Below, one piece after another: positions 5,046 through 5,741 of a stretch of 5,741 nt of DNA. Below the pieces are notes generated by a model. That model worked only from the letters and a program-made list of their open reading frames with translations, was not told the DNA's origin and searched no databases. Each line of letters starts with the position of its first letter. The stretch's first letter is position 1. Both the position numbers and the translations under genes were made by a program. Source of the DNA: Betaproteobacteria bacterium (GTDB lineage: Bacteria; Pseudomonadota; Gammaproteobacteria; Burkholderiales; SG8-41); the NCBI GenBank assembly GCA_028292065.1, contig JAQGNC010000062.1, forward strand, positions 1 through 5,741. Direction: 5' to 3'.

Positions 5046-5741
5046 TGCGCCCGCGCGCGCTTAACCCGCTCGCGCAGCACTTGCGCGAGCACGGACGGAT
5101 CGGCGAGGCCGTCGAGGCGCTGCATCGGGCTCCCGTGCAAGCCGTCGATGATCACGACCAGCGGCGCATGAGCGACGGGGTCCGCGGCCGAGCTGCCGAG
5201 CGATTTCACCAGGGTGTCGATGTCGGCTTTCGCGCCGGTCACCAGGGTCCAGCCCGGCTTCGCACCCAGGCCACGGCTCCATTGGGACAGGCGCGCCGGC
5301 GTGTCGTTGACCGGGTCGATGCTGATCGAAACCAGGCTCACATCGGCGGCGGCGTCTCCGAGCAGCGCCTGCAATTTCGCGAATCTCGCGCCCATCACCG
5401 TGCACACCGACGAGCATCCGGTGAAAATGAAATTCACCGCGACGATGCGCCCCCGCACCAGGTCGGTGTAGAAATTCACCGGTCGATCGTCCTGGGTCCT
5501 GACGGCGACGTCGGCGACGGGCGCGCTGCGGGCCTGCGGGGCGGCTTTCACAGGGGCATCGTCGGCAACACCCATGATGAGGCCGACGACTTCGGCGCCG
5601 CTCGCGGTGCCGTGAATCTTCTTCCATAGTCCGGTGCGCGTGTTCCCGACGACGATGATGTCGGTGTGCGCCTGCGGCTCTTCCACGTATTGCCCGATCC
5701 GCTTCAGCGCGTTGCCGACCTGCTCGCTGGAACCGGTCACG
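5042..5741 (-). CDS. tandem-domain SCO/SenC family protein, 5' end beyond the window (partial)
   Basis: The frame is open to the right edge, so the true start lies outside; the GTG at 5740 is an internal valine codon. About 232 residues are visible. Residues 1-55 look like the end of a first SCO domain: VTGSSEQVGNALKRIGQY, then EEPQAHTDIIVVGN with a conserved-type His (25). After a Pro/Ala linker (about 60-75), a full second SCO domain follows: NFIFTGCSSVCTVMGARF carries the CxxxC pair (109, 113), SISIDPVNDTPARL is the family's usual motif, WTLVTG recurs, and DPVAHAPLVVIID holds His191. SCO proteins have a thioredoxin fold and use Cys-Cys-His to bind copper or exchange thiols, usually in Cu(A) assembly of cytochrome oxidase. 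Here the partners appear to be the two downstream cytochromes, so copper delivery or reduction of haem-site cysteines is inferred. The TGA stop overlaps the next ATG. Confidence 0.9.
   Translation of the reverse strand, partial: VTGSSEQVGNALKRIGQYVEEPQAHTDIIVVGNTRTGLWKKIHGTASGAEVVGLIMGVADDAPVKAAPQARSAPVADVAVRTQDDRPVNFYTDLVRGRIVAVNFIFTGCSSVCTVMGARFAKLQALLGDAAADVSLVSISIDPVNDTPARLSQWSRGLGAKPGWTLVTGAKADIDTLVKSLGSSAADPVAHAPLVVIIDGLHGSPMQRLDGLADPSVLAQVLRERVKRARAQ

Noticed and set aside
1..5741. CRISPR array, insertion sequence, phage or toxin-antitoxin genes
   Set aside because: I saw no spaced direct repeats, no transposase-like frame or terminal inverted repeats, and no small coupled gene pair.

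Overview
The window looks like chromosomal DNA of a high-GC proteobacterium, most likely a betaproteobacterium. The evidence is the order pgsA end, tRNA-Gly, tRNA-Cys (also known from E. coli as pgsA-glyW-cysT), encoded CCA ends on both tRNAs, strongly G/C-biased third codon positions and exported c-type cytochromes. The assignment below phylum level is inference.

Region 1 (about 1-374, plus strand) is housekeeping: the last 39 codons of pgsA, a strong sigma70-type promoter (TTGCCG, 17 bp, TATAAT) starting right after the pgsA stop, tRNA-Gly with anticodon TCC, a perfect 11-bp hairpin, and tRNA-Cys with anticodon GCA. Both tRNAs carry one surprising base: T at anticodon position 34 of a body that resembles tRNA-Gly(GCC), and a C-A mismatch in the T stem of tRNA-Cys.

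Region 2 (409-5741, minus strand) is one compact gene set read from right to left. First comes the 3' part of a protein with two tandem SCO/SenC thioredoxin-like domains. Next is an exported monohaem cytochrome c fused to a shortened periplasmic-binding-protein domain. Third is a 591-residue protein of no family I can name and with no visible signal peptide. Last is an exported protein with a C-terminal CVSCH haem site. Genes 1/2 and 3/4 overlap by ATGA, and genes 2 and 3 are 66 bp apart, so the set is probably one operon. Its promoter lies beyond the right edge.

The last gene is interrupted at codon 85 by TGA, exactly in phase with 458 further open codons. The flanking residues (FIALN-stop-P) suggest a TGG tryptophan codon was present. 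TGA is the normal stop of the three preceding genes, so a changed genetic code is unlikely. The choices are a fresh nonsense mutation, read-through or a sequence error. Together with the two odd tRNA bases, an error-prone consensus must be considered.

The locus reads as an envelope redox module: an SCO-type copper or thiol protein serving two cytochromes c, one carrying a sensor-like or binding domain, plus an uncharacterised partner. What it oxidises or senses cannot be seen here.
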